From Rhodanobacteraceae bacterium (GTDB taxonomy: Bacteria; Pseudomonadota; Gammaproteobacteria; Xanthomonadales; SZUA-5): 64,000 nucleotides of DNA. Positions 28,678-37,413 of the stretch are shown here, in pieces. Each line of letters opens with the position of its first letter. Positions within the stretch are counted from its first letter, which is position 1. Below the pieces are notes generated by a model, which had not been told where the DNA came from, did no database searches, and saw only the letters and a list, made by a program, of their open reading frames with translations. The stretch spans positions 62,001 through 126,000 of the forward strand of contig JADKFD010000006.1 in assembly GCA_016717705.1 (NCBI GenBank), written 5' to 3'. The position numbers and the translations under genes are program-made.

Positions 28678-31368
28678 CTAGCGGGCCTTGGACGGCACGT
28701 CGTCGTTGTTGATGGTACCGGTGCCCTGGCCCGCACTGACGCTGATGGCGGCATTGCCGGGCGCGCCGATGTTGACCAGGAAGGTCTCATTGGGCTCGAC
28801 CGCCGTGTCGCCATTGACCACTACCGAGATGGTCTGCGTCTCGTTGAGAGCGCCGGTAAAGGTCAGATTGGTGCTGCCCGGGATCGCCAGGTAATCGTTG
28901 TTGGCAACGGTGGCAGTGCCGTCGGCGCTGCTCACCGGCACCAGGAAGCTGCCCTGCACGGCGCCGGTCAGGGACACCGTGAAGGTGGCATTGACGGTAC
29001 CGCTGTTGCCCTCGGTGACGGCAACGCTGTTGATCGCCAGCGAAGCACTGTCGTCGTTGGTGATGGTGCCGACCGCCTGCGAGTCGGTCAGCGTGATGGC
29101 GCCAACGCTGGGCACGCCAAGATTGACGAAGTAGCTCTCGTTGCCCTCCACCACGGTATCGCCGTTGATCTGAACGTTGATCGACTGGGTTTCGCCCGCG
29201 GTGCCGGCAAAATTCAGGTTGCCGCCGACGATGTCGACAAAATCGACCCCGCCGGTCGCCGTACCGGACTGGCTCGCCACCGGCACGCTGAAACCGCCCT
29301 GCACGCTGCCGTTCAAGGTGACCGTGAAGGTGGCCGGGGTGGTCCCGCCATTGCCTTCGGCGACGCTGGCATCGGCGATCGAAATGGACGCGTTGTCGTC
29401 GTTGTTGATGGTGCCGATACCGCTGCCGTCGCCAACCGCAACCGAAGCGTTGGACGGCGCGCCGAGGTTGACCTGGAAGGTCTCGTTGGCTTCAAGCACG
29501 CTGTCGCCGGTGACCGCCACAATGACGTTCTGGACTTCACCCGCGCCGCCGGCAAAGCTGATGTTGGTGCCACCGGGAATGGCGGTGTAGTCCGAACCGG
29601 CGGTGGCGCTGCCGTTGGCACTGGAGACCGGCACGCTGAAGCCGCCCTGCACGGCACTGGTCAGGGTGATGGTAAAGGTCGCATTGACGCTGCCACTGTT
29701 GCCTTCACTGAGGGCGACATCATTGATCGACAGCGAACTGGAATCATCATTGTTGATGGTACCGAGGCCGGAATTGTCGCTGACGCCGATCTGGGCATTG
29801 GATGGCGTGCCCAGAAGCACATTGAAGGTCTCGTTGGCCTCGACGACGTTGTCGCCGTTGACGGCGACACTGACCGTACGGGTTTCGCCCGCAGTACCGC
29901 TGAAGCTCACGTTGGTGCCGCCGGCAATCGCGCTGTAATCGAAGCCGGCCGTCGCCGTACCGTTGCTGCTGGACACCGGCAGCGTGAAGCCACCTTGTAC
30001 CGCGCCGGTCAGGGTCACCGTGAAGTTGGCATTGCTGCTGCCGCTGTTGCCTTCGGTGATGGCGACGTCGTTGATCGCGATCGAGGCGCTGTCGTCGTTG
30101 TTGATCGTGCCGATGCCCTGACCATCGGCGATGCTGCCGCCGCTGGGATTGGACAGGTTGACCGCGAAAGTCTCATTCGCTTCGAGCACGCTGTCGCCAT
30201 TGACGGCGACGTTGACCACCGCAGTAGCGCTGCCGCCCGCCGAGAAGTTGACGGTCTGGCCCACGATCGCCGTGTAGTCCGAGCCCGCGGTTGCGTTGAT
30301 GTCAGCCGTGCTGACTTGAACGCTGGCCGCACCGGCGGTATTCGACCGGGTGACGGTGAACTGGAAGTTGCTGGATCCGGAGTTGCCTTCGGCCTGGCTG
30401 ACATCGCTGATGCTGAAGCTGGTCGGCGAGACGGTTGCCGTGCGCGCGGCCTGATTGTTGGCCAGCGCCGTTTCGGTCGCCGACGGTGGCGCAAATGCGG
30501 CGGCGCTGACCGAGAAGGTCGAGCCGTTGGGCGCGCTGCCGACGACCGTGCGCGAGACAGCGATCGTCACCTTGGCGCCGGCGCCAAGCGACACTGCGGT
30601 CAGGCCGATGTTGCCGCTGCCGTTGGCCACGGAGCAGCCGGCGGCGCCGGTGGGCGTGCAGGTCCACGAGCCGGCGCTGAGCGTCGCAGCGAAGCCGCCG
30701 CTGGCCTTCGGGTACCAGTCGCGGATGACCACGTTGCCCACGGCATTCGCACCCAGGTTGCTGACTTCGATGGTGTAGTCGAAGTTGCCGTTGGGCGTAG
30801 CCGTCGTCGGGCCGCTGACGGTCACAGCGAGGTCGACCGGGTCGACGGTGACACTGTCCGGCGCCGCGGCGGCCACGTTCTCGAAGCCGCTGCTGAACAG
30901 GCCATCGCCCGAGGAGCCACCCGCGCTACCCTGGAAACAGGAGGCATTCAGCGCCGGCTGCATGATGCAGCAGGCCAGCTGGGCATCGGCGGTCACCTTG
31001 AACACCGATGAGGCGCCGCCGTTGGTGAAGTAGTCGAAACCGCTGATGCCGGCAAACAGCAGACCGGACGAATCGCCGTTGGGATCCAGATACTGCAAAG
31101 CAACCGGATTGACCGCGCCGCCCGGCGCCGGTGCGAAGTCAGCGCACAACAGCGGCTGGGCGACGCGCAGACTCACGACGCGGCGGCCGTTGGCGACCGC
31201 GCGGTTGAGGTAGTCGATCGGCACCGAGGTCACCAGATCCAGGCGCGGGGCGCTGTTGATCTGCAGACCCGTATTGCCCGCGAGCGGGGACCTTTCCGCT
31301 GCATGTGCCGCAACTGCCGCCAGCGTCGAAATCCCGATCGCGATAGCGAGTACCGAACGAACCTGCAT
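28678..31368 (-). CDS. Secreted DUF11/Calx-beta repeat protein
   Basis: An 896-residue exported protein. The signal peptide (VRSVLAIAIGISTLAAVAAHA) leads to an N-terminal domain of about 130 residues with three cysteines (ADAQLACCIMQPALNASCFQ) that I do not recognise. A glycine-rich linker containing DGLFSSGFEN follows, then one DUF11-like domain (DLAVTVSGPTTATPNGNFDY) and five Calx-beta repeats, each starting like SIAINDVAITEGNSGS and ending IGTINNDD. Calx-beta domains bind calcium and act in adhesion in related proteins. The last four repeats are very similar to one another, suggesting recent tandem duplication. It ends after the fifth repeat with no anchor or sorting tail. Monocistronic; function unknown. 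Confidence 0.85.
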   Translation of the reverse strand: MQVRSVLAIAIGISTLAAVAAHAAERSPLAGNTGLQINSAPRLDLVTSVPIDYLNRAVANGRRVVSLRVAQPLLCADFAPAPGGAVNPVALQYLDPNGDSSGLLFAGISGFDYFTNGGASSVFKVTADAQLACCIMQPALNASCFQGSAGGSSGDGLFSSGFENVAAAAPDSVTVDPVDLAVTVSGPTTATPNGNFDYTIEVSNLGANAVGNVVIRDWYPKASGGFAATLSAGSWTCTPTGAAGCSVANGSGNIGLTAVSLGAGAKVTIAVSRTVVGSAPNGSTFSVSAAAFAPPSATETALANNQAARTATVSPTSFSISDVSQAEGNSGSSNFQFTVTRSNTAGAASVQVSTADINATAGSDYTAIVGQTVNFSAGGSATAVVNVAVNGDSVLEANETFAVNLSNPSGGSIADGQGIGTINNDDSASIAINDVAITEGNSGSSNANFTVTLTGAVQGGFTLPVSSSNGTATAGFDYSAIAGGTNVSFSGTAGETRTVSVAVNGDNVVEANETFNVLLGTPSNAQIGVSDNSGLGTINNDDSSSLSINDVALSEGNSGSVNATFTITLTSAVQGGFSVPVSSANGSATAGSDYTAIPGGTNISFAGGAGEVQNVIVAVTGDSVLEANETFQVNLGAPSNASVAVGDGSGIGTINNDDNASISIADASVAEGNGGTTPATFTVTLNGSVQGGFSVPVASQSGTATGGVDFVDIVGGNLNFAGTAGETQSINVQINGDTVVEGNESYFVNLGVPSVGAITLTDSQAVGTITNDDSASLAINSVAVTEGNSGTVNATFTVSLTGAVQGSFLVPVSSADGTATVANNDYLAIPGSTNLTFTGALNETQTISVVVNGDTAVEPNETFLVNIGAPGNAAISVSAGQGTGTINNDDVPSKAR

Positions 31369-31497
31369 GAGTGATTCTCATCCCGAAAACTTGAGGGGTG
31401 ACGCACGGACATAGGCAGCCCGGGCGCCATCTTGTCGATTTTAGCCCGACGCTTGAGGAATTCGGTAACCAAAAGACCTGCATCGGGTCAGGGCTAT

Positions 31498-32661
31498 TCA
31501 GCGGGTACTAGCAAAAAGTGTCCGGAAACGGGGCGAGAAGGCGCGTTCGGGAGGATTGACAGCCGCGTCCAGCTGCCTCGCAGCGCGGATATCGGCGCCG
31601 ATCCGGTCAAATTCGGCAAGATCGCGCTCACCGCCCAGCACGTAAAGTTCGAATCGCGCAGCGGCGCGCAGCAACAGGGCCTGGGCGTGGGCCTGCGGCA
31701 CCGCCTGCAAGGCTTGCTCGTCGGACCATTGGGCAGCGCGCGCGAAATCGCCTCCGAGGTAGGCCGCGGCGAGCGGCTGCAGGCGGCCGCGCACCTGCGC
31801 AGCCAGCACGCTGCGCGCCTGGGCGGCATCCAGGCCCTGCACCAGCTTGTCGGCAGCCGGTTGCAGGGACGCCAATTGTCCGTCTATGGCGACCAGCGCT
31901 GCCGAATTGCGCGCAGCGCTCGCCGCATTCAGGCTGGCGCGCACGCGCCCGGTCTGCGCGGTCAAGGCGTCCATCTGGCGTTGCCATTCGCCGCGTACGG
32001 CGGCGAGCGCCGGATCAGCCAGGGTCCGCGCGGCGGCGGCCAGCGCGGCATCGATGCGATCCAGCCGGGCCGCAGCGGCCTGCGCCCGGGCACTGTCGAA
32101 GGCGACCGTGCTGGCCGGCGGCGCCGTGGCGGTCGTCGCCTTGGGTGGGCTGACCGGCGTCGGCTTTGGCGCAGGTGGGCTTGCCACCGGCGCTGGTTGG
32201 GGCGTTGCGGCCCGCGGTGGCGGCGCGGGCGTCTGCGCCACCTGCGCCGGTGGCAGCGTGGCCGGCGCGGTGGGGGCTGTGGTCGGAGCTGACGCGGCAT
32301 TGGCCAGTTGCGCCCGGCAACTGCGCAGCATCATCTGCTGGCGCTCCTCCAGGCGCTGTCCGCGCACCGCGCTGACACTGCCGACGTCCTCGAGCAGCGC
32401 AATCGCACTCTTGCAGTCCTTGCGCGCCCAGGCCGACAGACCGAGATAGAACTGTGGCACATAGGGCACGAAAACCTGTCCGTACAGGCGGATGCGTGGC
32501 TGCGGATTGGGCTCCTGCGCCAGCGCCTTGCGCATCAGCGCATCCGCCTTGGCCCATTCCTGGCGCTCGGCCGCAGCGATGCCCTCGCGGTAGTCGGACT
32601 TGTAGTCCGCCAGCGCGGCGAACGGCACAAGCAGCATCAGTGCCAGCAACCAGCGCCTCAC
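31498..32661 (-). CDS. Periplasmic protein of unknown function, partner of the Ser/Thr kinase
   Basis: A 387-residue exported protein. A signal peptide (RRWLLALMLLVPFAALA) is followed by a TPR-like pair of helices (YREGIAAAERQEWAKADALM) with the YGQVFVPYVPQFYLGLSAWA motif and two cysteines, a proline/alanine-rich linker of about 70 residues, and an alanine-rich helical C-terminal half (about residues 190-370) predicted to form coiled coils. Its ATG overlaps the stop of the kinase gene by four bases (ATGA), so the two are translated together. I infer that it acts in the periplasm near the extracytoplasmic domain of the kinase; no enzymatic motif is visible. Confidence 0.75.
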   Translation of the reverse strand: MRRWLLALMLLVPFAALADYKSDYREGIAAAERQEWAKADALMRKALAQEPNPQPRIRLYGQVFVPYVPQFYLGLSAWARKDCKSAIALLEDVGSVSAVRGQRLEERQQMMLRSCRAQLANAASAPTTAPTAPATLPPAQVAQTPAPPPRAATPQPAPVASPPAPKPTPVSPPKATTATAPPASTVAFDSARAQAAAARLDRIDAALAAAARTLADPALAAVRGEWQRQMDALTAQTGRVRASLNAASAARNSAALVAIDGQLASLQPAADKLVQGLDAAQARSVLAAQVRGRLQPLAAAYLGGDFARAAQWSDEQALQAVPQAHAQALLLRAAARFELYVLGGERDLAEFDRIGADIRAARQLDAAVNPPERAFSPRFRTLFASTR

Positions 32662-35021
32662 CAGCCCACCTCGCGCAGGTACTGATCGGCACCGTAGCCT
32701 TCGAAACGCAAGTTCAGTGCGACCAGTTGGTCGCGCGCGACGGTCACCGCCTGCTGTTGCTTGGCGGTGCCCTGCCCGGCCGACAGCGTGATCCGGTAAC
32801 GCCCTTCCGGCAGCGTCAGCAGCAACGGCGTGCTGGCTTGCGCCGGCAGGCTCATCAGCTTGCCGTCCTCGGCGACAATGGCGTCGATGCGCGCCCAGGG
32901 CGCCGCGCTGATCGCCAGTTGCCCCTGGCTGGCGAGTGCAGCGGCGGCCCGTTTGGCCTCACCCGCCTTTTCGCGTTGTTCGCTGACCGCTGTCTGGGTC
33001 TCCTCCAGTACGGCAATATTTCCCAGACCGGCGCGGGCTTGACCGAGCAGGGTCAGCGCCGCGTCGAATTCGCCCTTCTTGGCACTCTGCCTGGCGTCGA
33101 TGGTCACCGCGTTGGCCAGCAGGTCACGCAGCTTCTGGTGTTCGGCCGGGGGCTGACCGAGCTCGGCGAGCTTGGCCAGATCGGCAATCAGGCGCGACAA
33201 TCGGGCGCTGTCGATCGGCGCCTCGTCCAGCATGGAGCGCCACTGCTGCGCGGCAGTTCGCAGTTGCGCGCCGTTCACCGAGACCTGCAACTTGCTCACC
33301 AGAGCCGCAAGACTCGCGTCCTGCGGCAGCACCCGCAGCAGTTCCCTGGCATCGGCCAGCGCTCCGGCTTCGTTGCCGGAGGCCATCGCCACCTCGATGG
33401 CGGCCCGCACCGAAGCCTGCGCCCTGGGCTCCAGTGTCTGGAACTCGGGGTCGCCCGCGAATGTGGGCCGCAGTTCCAGATACAGGCCGAGCACCGATTC
33501 GTCCGGCGCCGGCGTGGCGCCTTCAACCAGTGCCCGCAGCCGGCCCAGGCGCGCGCGCGCGGCCACTTCGCCGGCCAGTTCGGTGGCCAGCGCCGCGCGC
33601 TCGCGGGTCAGATCGGCCAGTTCCGGCGTGTCCGGCAGCCCTTTGGCCATGCCGGCCAGCGTCTCATCGAGGGTCTTCAGATCGCGGCTGGACAAGGCGG
33701 CACGCGCACGCTCGACCGCCGCGACGCGCAAGGCATCCTGCGACACCACGGTTTCCTCCGCGCTGGCATGGATTTCCCGCATTTTGTCGACGAAATCCAT
33801 TGCGCTGTCGCCGGCGGGGGCAAACAGCTTGCCGTCGACCACGCGTTTGGTGAAATCGCCACGCATGCCGAGCAGGATGTAGCGCTCGTTCTCGGTCGGC
33901 GGCGTTGGCGCTTTGCCCTGCTGCAACCACCAGCCACCGGCGCCAACGGCCAGCAGCACGCCAGCCAGTGCCGCCCACAGCGGCCAGCGGCGCTTGCCGG
34001 TCGCGCGCGGCGCAGCCGCATTGCGCCCGTTTGCCGGCGGCGGTGGCGGCGCAGCTGGCTTGGCTGTCTTGCCGCCCGATCGGCGTCGCTGCGCCTCCAG
34101 CGCAGCCTTGAAATCGGCGTCGCGCAGCGTATCGAAGGAGAACCCGAGCTCGCGCAATTGCTCCGACCACGGTGAGTCCGGACTCAACATGGCGACATGG
34201 CGCATCGAATCGGACGCCACGAACACGTCGCGCAGCGAATGCGTGAACTCGCTCATCGAGGCGTAGCGATCTTCGCGCTTCTTCGCCAGCATGCGGTCCA
34301 TCACCGGCTGCAGGTCGGCCAGATCCGGCGGCAGCGTCGGCAGCGGCGCGGTCAGATGCTGCATGCATACCGCGATCGGCGTATCGCCCTTGTACGGCGG
34401 CTGGCCGGTCATCAGCTCGAAGAACATGATGCCCAGCGCGTAAAGATCGGAACGCCCGTCGACTTCGCCGCCGGAAACCTGTTCCGGACTCATGTAGATC
34501 GGCGTGCCGACAATCATGTTCTCGGCGGTGATGCGCGTCTGGCTGGCGGTGAGCTCGCGGGCGATGCCGAAATCGGTCAGCACCGGCACCCGGCCACCAC
34601 GCAGCATCACATTCGCCGGCTTCAGGTCGCGATGGATGATGCCGAGCTTGTGCGCCTCCTCCAGCGCCGAGGCGACCTGGACCACGATCGAGATCGACTC
34701 GCCGACCGACACGCCCTGCTTGAGCTTGTCGACCAGCGTGCCGCCGTCCAGGTATTCCATCGCGATGTAGGCAATATCGCCGACCTTGGCAATGTCGTAG
34801 ATGCCGCAGACGTTCTTGTGCGTGATCTTGGCGAGCGTGCGGCCCTCGCGCAGAAAGCGCTTCTCGGTGCGCTCCGGGTCGTCGTCGGCGCCGCTGGTGC
34901 GCAGCACCTTGATCGCCACCTTGCGATCCAGCGACACCTGCACCGCCAGGAACACCGTGGCCATGCCGCCGGAGCCTATCTGGCGCAGAAGCTGGTAGCC
35001 GGGAATGTCCGGGATCGCCAC
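32658..35021 (-). CDS. Membrane Ser/Thr protein kinase (PknB/Hanks type)
   Basis: A 787-residue eukaryotic-type kinase. The GTG at 35021 begins AIPDIPGYQLLRQIGSGGMA, the normal kinase start. Motifs: glycine loop GSGGMATV, VAIKVL lysine, helix-C Glu in RFLREGRTL, catalytic HRDLKPANV, LTDFGIA and GTPIYMSPEQ; all catalytic residues are present. A juxtamembrane stretch rich in Pro/Arg leads to one helix (WPLWAALAGVLLAVGAGGWW), then about 410 extracytoplasmic residues of helical repeats ending in a PEGA-like beta domain (LLTLPEGRYRITLSAGQG). The open frame reaches 35450 but that part resembles no protein. Translation is coupled to the periplasmic protein downstream (ATGA). No phosphatase gene is adjacent. 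Confidence 0.9.
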   Translation of the reverse strand: MAIPDIPGYQLLRQIGSGGMATVFLAVQVSLDRKVAIKVLRTSGADDDPERTEKRFLREGRTLAKITHKNVCGIYDIAKVGDIAYIAMEYLDGGTLVDKLKQGVSVGESISIVVQVASALEEAHKLGIIHRDLKPANVMLRGGRVPVLTDFGIARELTASQTRITAENMIVGTPIYMSPEQVSGGEVDGRSDLYALGIMFFELMTGQPPYKGDTPIAVCMQHLTAPLPTLPPDLADLQPVMDRMLAKKREDRYASMSEFTHSLRDVFVASDSMRHVAMLSPDSPWSEQLRELGFSFDTLRDADFKAALEAQRRRSGGKTAKPAAPPPPPANGRNAAAPRATGKRRWPLWAALAGVLLAVGAGGWWLQQGKAPTPPTENERYILLGMRGDFTKRVVDGKLFAPAGDSAMDFVDKMREIHASAEETVVSQDALRVAAVERARAALSSRDLKTLDETLAGMAKGLPDTPELADLTRERAALATELAGEVAARARLGRLRALVEGATPAPDESVLGLYLELRPTFAGDPEFQTLEPRAQASVRAAIEVAMASGNEAGALADARELLRVLPQDASLAALVSKLQVSVNGAQLRTAAQQWRSMLDEAPIDSARLSRLIADLAKLAELGQPPAEHQKLRDLLANAVTIDARQSAKKGEFDAALTLLGQARAGLGNIAVLEETQTAVSEQREKAGEAKRAAAALASQGQLAISAAPWARIDAIVAEDGKLMSLPAQASTPLLLTLPEGRYRITLSAGQGTAKQQQAVTVARDQLVALNLRFEGYGADQYLREVGW

Positions 35022-35177
35022 GATCGGGTGTCGCCACAAGGTCGATCGGGGCAGTTTAGCATCGGCACTGCCCGGGGAACCTTTGCCGTTCCTGACGGTC
35101 TTTGCCCCACGGCGCGCTATATTGCCCGCCCCTTCCCGCCAAATGGCGGGTGCCTCTTCGTGTTCAGGAGTTTCTCG

Positions 35178-35711
35178 ATGCTTTCCGCCTTGTTGTTGGC
35201 CGCCAGCCTTTCCGCTTCCCCGACGGCCGCTCCGGCCGACAGTGCCCATGTGAAGGCGGCGCTCGATCTGATCAAAGCTTCGCGCACCGATCAGATGTTC
35301 GAGCAGATGAAGAACCCGACCGAACCGATGGTGCAATCCACGGTGTCCCAGTTCCAGGGCTGCGAATCGGCCAAGCCGGTGCTCGACGAATTCGCCAAGG
35401 CGATGAGCGCGGTCAAGTTCAACGACGAGCAGATCGGCAAGGTGCGCCACGACGTTGCCGTGGTCTACACCGAGGTATTCACCCAGGCCGAACTCGAGGA
35501 GATGACCAAGTTCTTCGCCTCCGCCACCGGCGTGAAGATGCTCGACCGCATGCCGGAAGTGATGGAGAAGATGCAGGCGACGCAGGCGCAGGGTCAGGAA
35601 ACCATGAAGCAGGCCGGCGAAATTGCCCGCGGCTTCGGACCGCGTCTGGAAGAGGCCTACAACGCCTGCGCCGCGGCCGCCGCGCCGCCGACCGTGGGCG
35701 CGCCGAAGTAA
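35178..35711 (+). CDS. DUF2059 exported protein
   Basis: A 177-residue protein with a short signal peptide (LSALLLAASLSASPTAAPA) and a helical DUF2059 domain: LIKASRTDQMFEQM near the N terminus, then EVFTQAELEEMTKFFASATG and KMLDRMPEVMEKMQ, which are the typical family motifs. Function is unknown; family members are periplasmic. The ATG at 35178 has an AGGAG ribosome site 7 bases upstream. It is divergent from the Ser/Thr kinase and followed by an intrinsic terminator, so it is monocistronic. Confidence 0.88.
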   Translation: MLSALLLAASLSASPTAAPADSAHVKAALDLIKASRTDQMFEQMKNPTEPMVQSTVSQFQGCESAKPVLDEFAKAMSAVKFNDEQIGKVRHDVAVVYTEVFTQAELEEMTKFFASATGVKMLDRMPEVMEKMQATQAQGQETMKQAGEIARGFGPRLEEAYNACAAAAAPPTVGAPK

Positions 35712-35740
35712 GCATTTTCGATCGGCAACGCTGAATCGAG

Positions 35741-35767
35741 GGGCAGGCGCGAGCCTGCCCTTCTTGT
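35741..35767 (+). terminator. Intrinsic terminator of the DUF2059 gene
   Basis: GGGCAGGC-GCGA-GCCTGCCC forms a perfect 8-bp stem with a stable tetraloop, followed by TTCTTGTTT. It lies 30 bases after the stop. Confidence 0.8.
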
Positions 35768-35769
35768 TT

Positions 35770-36080
35770 GGCTGAGGCCCGTCGGTCGGCAGGACCGCGG
35801 TAGAGCATCAAGCCACCGCCAAAGCTGTCGCCGCCATTGTTGCTCGTCCCGTTGCTCAATGTGAGGCCGCTGATGCCAGCTGGAAAGGATTGAAGCCAGA
35901 CGTGTGGCCCGGCCCCAGTTCAGTGGCTGGTCGGCATCGGCAGCTGCTGTCAGGGGCACCCTGCGCTGCACCGCGCCGATGTCGCTGTCGTCGCCGCCCC
36001 TGGCCCCTGGCGAGGCCGAGGACGCGCGCCGCGCTGGTCGGCCCGCGACCCGGACGGCCAGTCGACGAACCACCTATCTC
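35770..36080 (-). pseudogene. Possible relic of a parallel beta-helix surface protein gene
   Basis: On the minus strand around 35800-35890 one frame reads AGISGLTLSNGTSNNGGDSF followed by GGGLMLYRG, which looks like a rung of the polymorphic outer-membrane or right-handed beta-helix proteins common in these bacteria. No start, no flanking rungs and no long frame are recognisable on either side, so any gene here is decayed or the match is chance. Low confidence. Confidence 0.25.
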
Positions 36081-36705
36081 CCTCGCCATCAAACAACAAA
36101 TAACCGCTCAATACTACCAATTGAACCCGAGACCCCACCCGCTGGCCTTGCCGCTGCCCCAGCGGCCCCTGCGTTCCCCGATCGCTGCTCGTCGTCTGCC
36201 TTGCCGTCAATCCAGCACAGTTCCCCGTTGAGCAGGCCCTGGTGGTGCGGGGCCCCGCGGGAACGGCTACCGCCCACCTGGCGGCCCTGATGGCAGCCGC
36301 TGCGCCTCAGGGGCCGTGGTCGACGGAGTTGCGGTCGGCGGGGTGAGCCCGCGCGCCGAGTCGGCCTGCCGCCGGGGCGCAGGACCCACCCCACCCCGGA
36401 CGACGCGCCACTCTTGCCCTTGTCGCGGGGCTGCCCGGCAGCCCCCGGTCAGCCCACCGGGCACGCCCGGTGCCGGACTGTCTGCCTGCCCCCGCGGCGC
36501 CCAACATCGCCGACAGGCCTGGTCCGCCGACCACTTCCTGCAGTGCGTTCCGCCGACGTTGGCTGCCCGCTATGGCGAGCGCGGGCGAGGCGCTGATTCC
36601 ACCGCCGGGCTTCCGCGGCCCTCCGCGATCTGCTCTCGATCACCTGCTGTATCGGATGCGCTGCGCCCCCACCGGAAACACGTGCCGTGGCAAGTCATTG
36701 GTTTT

Positions 36706-36730
36706 GGTGGGAGCGGATTTACTCCGCGTC
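36706..36730. repeat. REP-like element, GTGGGAGCGGATTTACTCCG copy
   Basis: A single copy of the GTGGGAGCGG family lies inside the gene desert, which argues that the desert is native chromosome and not foreign DNA. Confidence 0.75.
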
Positions 36731-37413
36731 TTGCCGGTGAGACCAGGCCACCGCCAGAAATGCGGCACGGACGACACGCAGGGTGCTGCGTTGGCCCCCG
36801 TGCACCCCGCGGCCTCGACGGGGCGGACGCTCGCCAGGCTGCTGCAGCGGCTGGTGCGCGTCAGGCTGGCCAAGCAGACGAACCCCGGCAACACTAGCGC
36901 GCGCGGTGTCCGCCACCTTCCCACGTGACGCCCAGCGACAGCCCGCCTCGGCCGACACACCCGCCGGCCACCTCAACCAGACCAGGCTCTGGCTGGGCGA
37001 TTCAAAGCTGTCAGACGACCAGGGCGCGGCCGGCCCGGCCCAAACGCCTACGGGCGCGGCGTGCCAACGCGCGAACTCCGAAAGTACGCGACCAGGCTGG
37101 CGCGCCCCCGGCGCACCGCCCGAACGCCCACCCACACAAAACGCCCAAGGGCCGGCGCTGACCCACGCACCTGCCCCGCGCCCCACTCCCGCCCCGATTA
37201 GCCCCCCGCCCACGCCCGTTGACCCGAAAATACCTGCCCCGGCCCGGGCCGCCCCACGCCCGACCACGCACCCACGGAGACGGCGGCCACCCTTTCGTAA
37301 CATTCACCGCCCAGCCACCCGCGCCATGCAGGAACCCGTGGCGGACCGAAACGTCTGCGGGCGCATGGCGAAAGCTGCCGCTATGCTCACCCCGGACAAA
37401 TCGGGAGAGCGCA

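Larger units (their letters stand above)
35768..37413. other. Gene desert, C-rich on the plus strand
   Basis: About 1.65 kb without a credible gene. Open frames on both strands are arginine-, proline- and alanine-rich and match nothing I know. From about 36900 to 37290 the plus strand is strongly C over G (for example 37141-37260 holds about 66 C and 28 G in 120 bases), unlike flanking genes. It includes one REP-like copy (36706-36730). The promoter of lpdA should lie in the last 100 bases. Confidence 0.6.

Noticed and set aside
31369..31497. Possible cyclic-di-GMP (GEMM) riboswitch because of GGGGTGACGCACGGACATAG
   Set aside because: The core resembles the GEMM ACGCA motif, but the second stem and the GCCACCGGTAGG-like part are missing, and the plus-strand orientation has no gene after it.
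34197..35177. Long upstream extension of the DUF2059 frame into the kinase gene
   Set aside because: It is antisense to the kinase catalytic domain; the real start has a ribosome site and signal peptide.
35021..35450. Extension of the Ser/Thr kinase upstream of the GTG at 35021
   Set aside because: The extra part would overlap the divergent DUF2059 gene and shows no conserved sequence; kinase homology starts at IPGYQLLRQIG.
37219..37413. Extension of lpdA to an upstream start
   Set aside because: The extra 65 residues are Pro/Arg-rich, while ATG 37414 has a GGGAGAG site and starts exactly at the conserved lipoyl domain.
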